From Anaerolineaceae bacterium (GTDB lineage Bacteria; Chloroflexota; Anaerolineae; Aggregatilineales; Phototrophicaceae): DNA of 64,000 nucleotides. The notes beneath the pieces are model-generated. The model searched no databases. It saw nothing but the letters and a program-made list of their open reading frames with translations, and was not told the DNA's origin. The position numbers and the translations under genes are program-made. Below, in pieces: positions 61,863 through 64,000 of this stretch. Position 1 is the first letter of the stretch, and every line of letters begins with the position of its first letter. Location of the stretch: NCBI GenBank assembly GCA_002699585.1, contig PABP01000035.1, forward strand, positions 2,052-66,051. The letters run 5' to 3'.

Positions 61863-62942
61863 TTAGCTGGCTGACTGTGACGGACGGGGTGTCAGGCGCA
61901 CATCCAGGGTCACATTGGAGCCATCACGATAGACCGTCAGTTGGACCGTATCGCCAGGGGCGGTTTCACGGGCTAGGTAGGCGATCAAGTCTTCCATGCT
62001 GGTCAGTCTAAAACCATTGATGGCGGTGATGATGTCCGTACCCTGTAGCTGTTCCACGCCGTTACCATCGGTCATGACTTCTGGGCCTTGCATGCCAGCA
62101 CGGGCCGATGGGCCGCCCTGGACAACCTGGGTCACGACGACGCCACGTAGGTCTTCCGGCAGATTCAATTCCTGGATCAGGCGCAGGCTGACATCTGTGC
62201 CTTGAATGCCCATGTAGCTGTACTCAACGAAACCGTCATCAATCAACTTCTGAGAGATACGTGATGTCAGATTGCTCGGAATGGCGAAACCGACGCCGCT
62301 GTTGCTACGGCTATCGCTCAGAATCTGCGAATTGACGCCGATGACTTGACCGTTCATGTTGAGCAGCGGGCCACCGCTGTTGCCGGGGTTGATGGCGGCA
62401 TCGGTCTGGATAGCTTCGCCAATGCTGAAGCCCGTCAAGCCACGGATGCTGCGGTTGGTCGCGCTGACCACACCGGTCGTCAGGGTGAATTCCTGGCCGA
62501 AGGGGCTACCAATCGCGATGACGGGTTCACCCGTATACAACGCGCTGGAATCGCCAAAGCTCAATGGATGCAGCTTTTCTGCTGGTAGGTCAACTTTGAT
62601 GACAGCTAGATCGCTATCCGGGTCAAGGCCAACGATCGTGCCTTCTGCCAGAGTGCCGTCGATGAATTCGACTTCGATGAACGTGGCGCCATCGACAACG
62701 TGGTTGTTGGTGACGATATGGCCGTTGGTATCAATGACGAAGCCTGATCCCTGTCCGCCACCCATCTGGGTTTCGACAGTGATCGACACGACTGCCGAGC
62801 TGACTTCATTGAAGACCTGTGCTTCGCGCGTCAGAGCGGAATCCTGTGCCAGGGTAGTCTGGCCCATCACGGGTGCGAATATAAATGCGCCAAGCGCAAT
62901 GGCGCCGATAATGGTCAGTAACCATTTACTCAGGTGTTTCAT
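61863..62942 (-). CDS. HtrA/DegP family serine protease with PDZ domain
   Basis: A 359-aa secreted or membrane-anchored protease. An N-terminal hydrophobic segment (about 8-25) is followed by a trypsin-like domain with the triad His81 (VTNNHVVDG), Asp111 (DPDSDLAVIKV) and Ser189 (NPGNSGGPLL). One PDZ domain follows (about 245-345: RGVVVTQVVQGGPSARAGMQG, DIITAINGFRLTSMEDLIAYL). It degrades or refolds damaged exported proteins. Single PDZ means DegS/HhoA-like rather than DegP-like. A ~300-bp AT-rich stretch (62943-63247) lies upstream and has no other gene. Confidence 0.95.
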   Translation of the reverse strand: MKHLSKWLLTIIGAIALGAFIFAPVMGQTTLAQDSALTREAQVFNEVSSAVVSITVETQMGGGQGSGFVIDTNGHIVTNNHVVDGATFIEVEFIDGTLAEGTIVGLDPDSDLAVIKVDLPAEKLHPLSFGDSSALYTGEPVIAIGSPFGQEFTLTTGVVSATNRSIRGLTGFSIGEAIQTDAAINPGNSGGPLLNMNGQVIGVNSQILSDSRSNSGVGFAIPSNLTSRISQKLIDDGFVEYSYMGIQGTDVSLRLIQELNLPEDLRGVVVTQVVQGGPSARAGMQGPEVMTDGNGVEQLQGTDIITAINGFRLTSMEDLIAYLARETAPGDTVQLTVYRDGSNVTLDVRLTPRPSQSAS

Positions 62943-63190
62943 TTTGCGTTACCCCCAAAGGTATGCACATACATTGTGAATTTATCTTGTAACCGATACA
63001 TCATTGTTTTTTATCATTGAGGTTACATGTTATGTAACGGCTATAGTGTGCATCTTGGATGTATGAAAAGAATAAACAAGCTGTAAAGAGAGTGTTACCC
63101 GTTTGCAAACATTGTATTTTGTACGGCGTATTTCATTAATCTCGTGATAAGAAAGGCCACAAATGGCCTGAAAATGGGCTAAAACAACAA

Positions 63191-63215
63191 AAAAGCCCGC
63201 CAATTGACGGGCTTT
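63191..63215 (-). terminator. Terminator of the coiled-coil membrane protein gene
   Basis: AAAGCCCG-CCAATTGA-CGGGCTTT; read on the minus strand the second arm runs into TTTTTTG. It lies 33 bases after the stop at 63248. Confidence 0.85.
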
Positions 63216-63247
63216 CCTGAAATTTCTTTCTGAAGTGAGTTAAGACG

Positions 63248-64000
63248 CTATTGCAGGCGCAGGCTCTGCATTTGAACCTCGTCCATGGCGTCGAGGGTAT
63301 CTTGCAGGCTGGCGACCTCGTCTTGAATTTCCAGGCGCAGGCGTTGGGCGCGGGCGCTGTCGACTTCCTTGGTCCCTAGCAGGGACATCTGCGCATAGAC
63401 GGTACCCAGCGAGGCCAGCGTACTCTCTAGCTGGATTTCCGCGCGTTTGACGCTGTTGCGCGTGGCCTCAAGGTTGGCACGCTGCTGCTCGAGTTGGCGC
63501 AGTTGGCGCTCCAAATCTTGCTTGACCAGCGGGTCTTCCTCGCGTTGAATGCGGTCGATGGTGCGCTCTATTTTGATGGGCACATCTTTCTGGTCGCGCC
63601 GCATGATTTCATTGCCTTTTGAGGCGTCGATATGCGTGGCCAGGTCGTACATATGGGCGATCCAGTCGTTGACGTCCTCGACCGTCTGGCGCAGATTGGT
63701 GCGCATCGACCCCTGATGGCGCTTAGACAGCTTGAGCATATCGCGGCGATATTCCAGCGCCTTACGCAGTTGATCGCGCGAATTTTCTGTGCGGATATGG
63801 CTCAGGTCATACTGGCTCTCGAATTCGCGGGCCATGGCTTCCTGGGCTTCGTTGGGGTCGGTGATGGTTGATGCTACCAAAGCCCCTTCCACCAGTCCGC
63901 CCAGCACCAACCAGAACCAGGGCTGCCACTCGACCCCCAGTACGCTGATGTCATTGACAAACAAAAACAGGATCGCCGTCACCATAATCGTGACCAGGCT
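63248..64000 (-). CDS. Membrane protein with long coiled coil (probably partial)
   Basis: At least 245 aa from the first ATG at 63985; the frame is open to the window edge (SLVTIMVTAILFLF continues the helix), so the true start may lie outside. Two hydrophobic segments (about 1-12 and 22-38) precede a long helical, charged part (60-240) with heptad-like runs: RTENSRDQLRKALEYRRDMLKLSKR, IERTIDRIQREEDPLVKQDLERQLRQLEQQRANLEATRNSVKRA. I do not recognise a named family; membrane-bound coiled-coil scaffold is as much as can be said. Confidence 0.6.
   Translation of the reverse strand, partial: SLVTIMVTAILFLFVNDISVLGVEWQPWFWLVLGGLVEGALVASTITDPNEAQEAMAREFESQYDLSHIRTENSRDQLRKALEYRRDMLKLSKRHQGSMRTNLRQTVEDVNDWIAHMYDLATHIDASKGNEIMRRDQKDVPIKIERTIDRIQREEDPLVKQDLERQLRQLEQQRANLEATRNSVKRAEIQLESTLASLGTVYAQMSLLGTKEVDSARAQRLRLEIQDEVASLQDTLDAMDEVQMQSLRLQ

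Noticed and set aside
1-64000. CRISPR arrays, rRNA genes, complete insertion sequences, replication origin
   Set aside because: No regularly spaced direct repeats, no rRNA-like sequence, no intact transposase and no DnaA-box cluster were found on reading both strands.

Overview
The window looks like a chromosomal segment of a mesophilic member of the Chloroflexota (Anaerolineae-like). This is inferred, not proven. The supporting signs are moderately high GC, secreted proteins whose signal peptides lead into Pro/Thr-rich linkers and SH3b or TolB-like repeats, large polytopic glycosyltransferase-type membrane proteins, many ABC solute-binding proteins, and short palindromic repeats of the CGTAGGG/GGCAAGGCA kind. 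No ribosomal RNA or taxonomic marker is present to settle it.

Layout. 1-14.1 kb: housekeeping and accessory genes. These are a cut-off family 3 solute-binding protein, a dienelactone hydrolase, membrane and lipoproteins, a tight three-gene minus-strand operon (methyltransferase, DUF4269 nucleotidyltransferase, PD-(D/E)XK-like protein), two tandem peroxiredoxins, and a protein joining a response-regulator receiver to a GGDEF-like segment and a membrane family 2 glycosyltransferase. 14.3-16.4 kb: tRNA-Gln(UUG) followed by a broken large serine recombinase and a non-coding stretch. 16.4-25.7 kb: a family 5 (oligopeptide-type) ABC transporter with fused ATPases, co-directional with a PHP hydrolase, a calcineurin-like phosphoesterase and a NIP-type aquaporin. 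26.0-41.6 kb: a phosphonate (C-P lyase) locus in two arms. The minus-strand arm is phnGHIJKL plus an EEP-family hydrolase and a DUF1045 2H phosphoesterase. The plus-strand arm is a hexapeptide acyltransferase, a HAD hydrolase and phnC-phnE-phnD-phnM. Between them sits a NarL-type two-component pair. 41.6-43.3 kb: an AT-richer patch with a broken ParA-like gene and an SH3b protein. 43.3-53.7 kb: a LacI-regulated beta-glucan (laminarin-like) utilisation locus with sugar ABC transporter, cytosolic GH3 and a secreted GH3-CBM-GH16 enzyme. 53.7-64 kb: DUF305 protein, OmpR-type two-component pair, TolB-like protein, 2OG dioxygenase, PMT-like membrane protein, HtrA protease and a cut-off coiled-coil membrane protein.

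Most notable points. (1) The PhnJ homologue keeps the PhnJ fold signatures but has one cysteine in the whole protein, so three of the four cysteines that serve the Fe-S cluster and thiyl radical in E. coli PhnJ are gone. (2) The two phn arms share a promoter architecture: a 30-bp element (TGTCC-N10-GGACA-N5-TGTC, 24/30 identical) whose GGACA lies exactly 72 bp upstream of an identical CCCTACAATTC -10 region. The two-component genes lie between the two copies. (3) A 16-bp LacI-type operator stands before both the lacI-family gene and the glucan operon. (4) A receiver/GGDEF-like/glycosyltransferase fusion and a GH3-CBM-GH16 fusion are unusual architectures. (5) A dispersed ~115-bp repeat occurs in opposite orientations at 40.2 and 59.9 kb.

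All family calls were made by eye from motifs and order of conserved segments; no database search was run.
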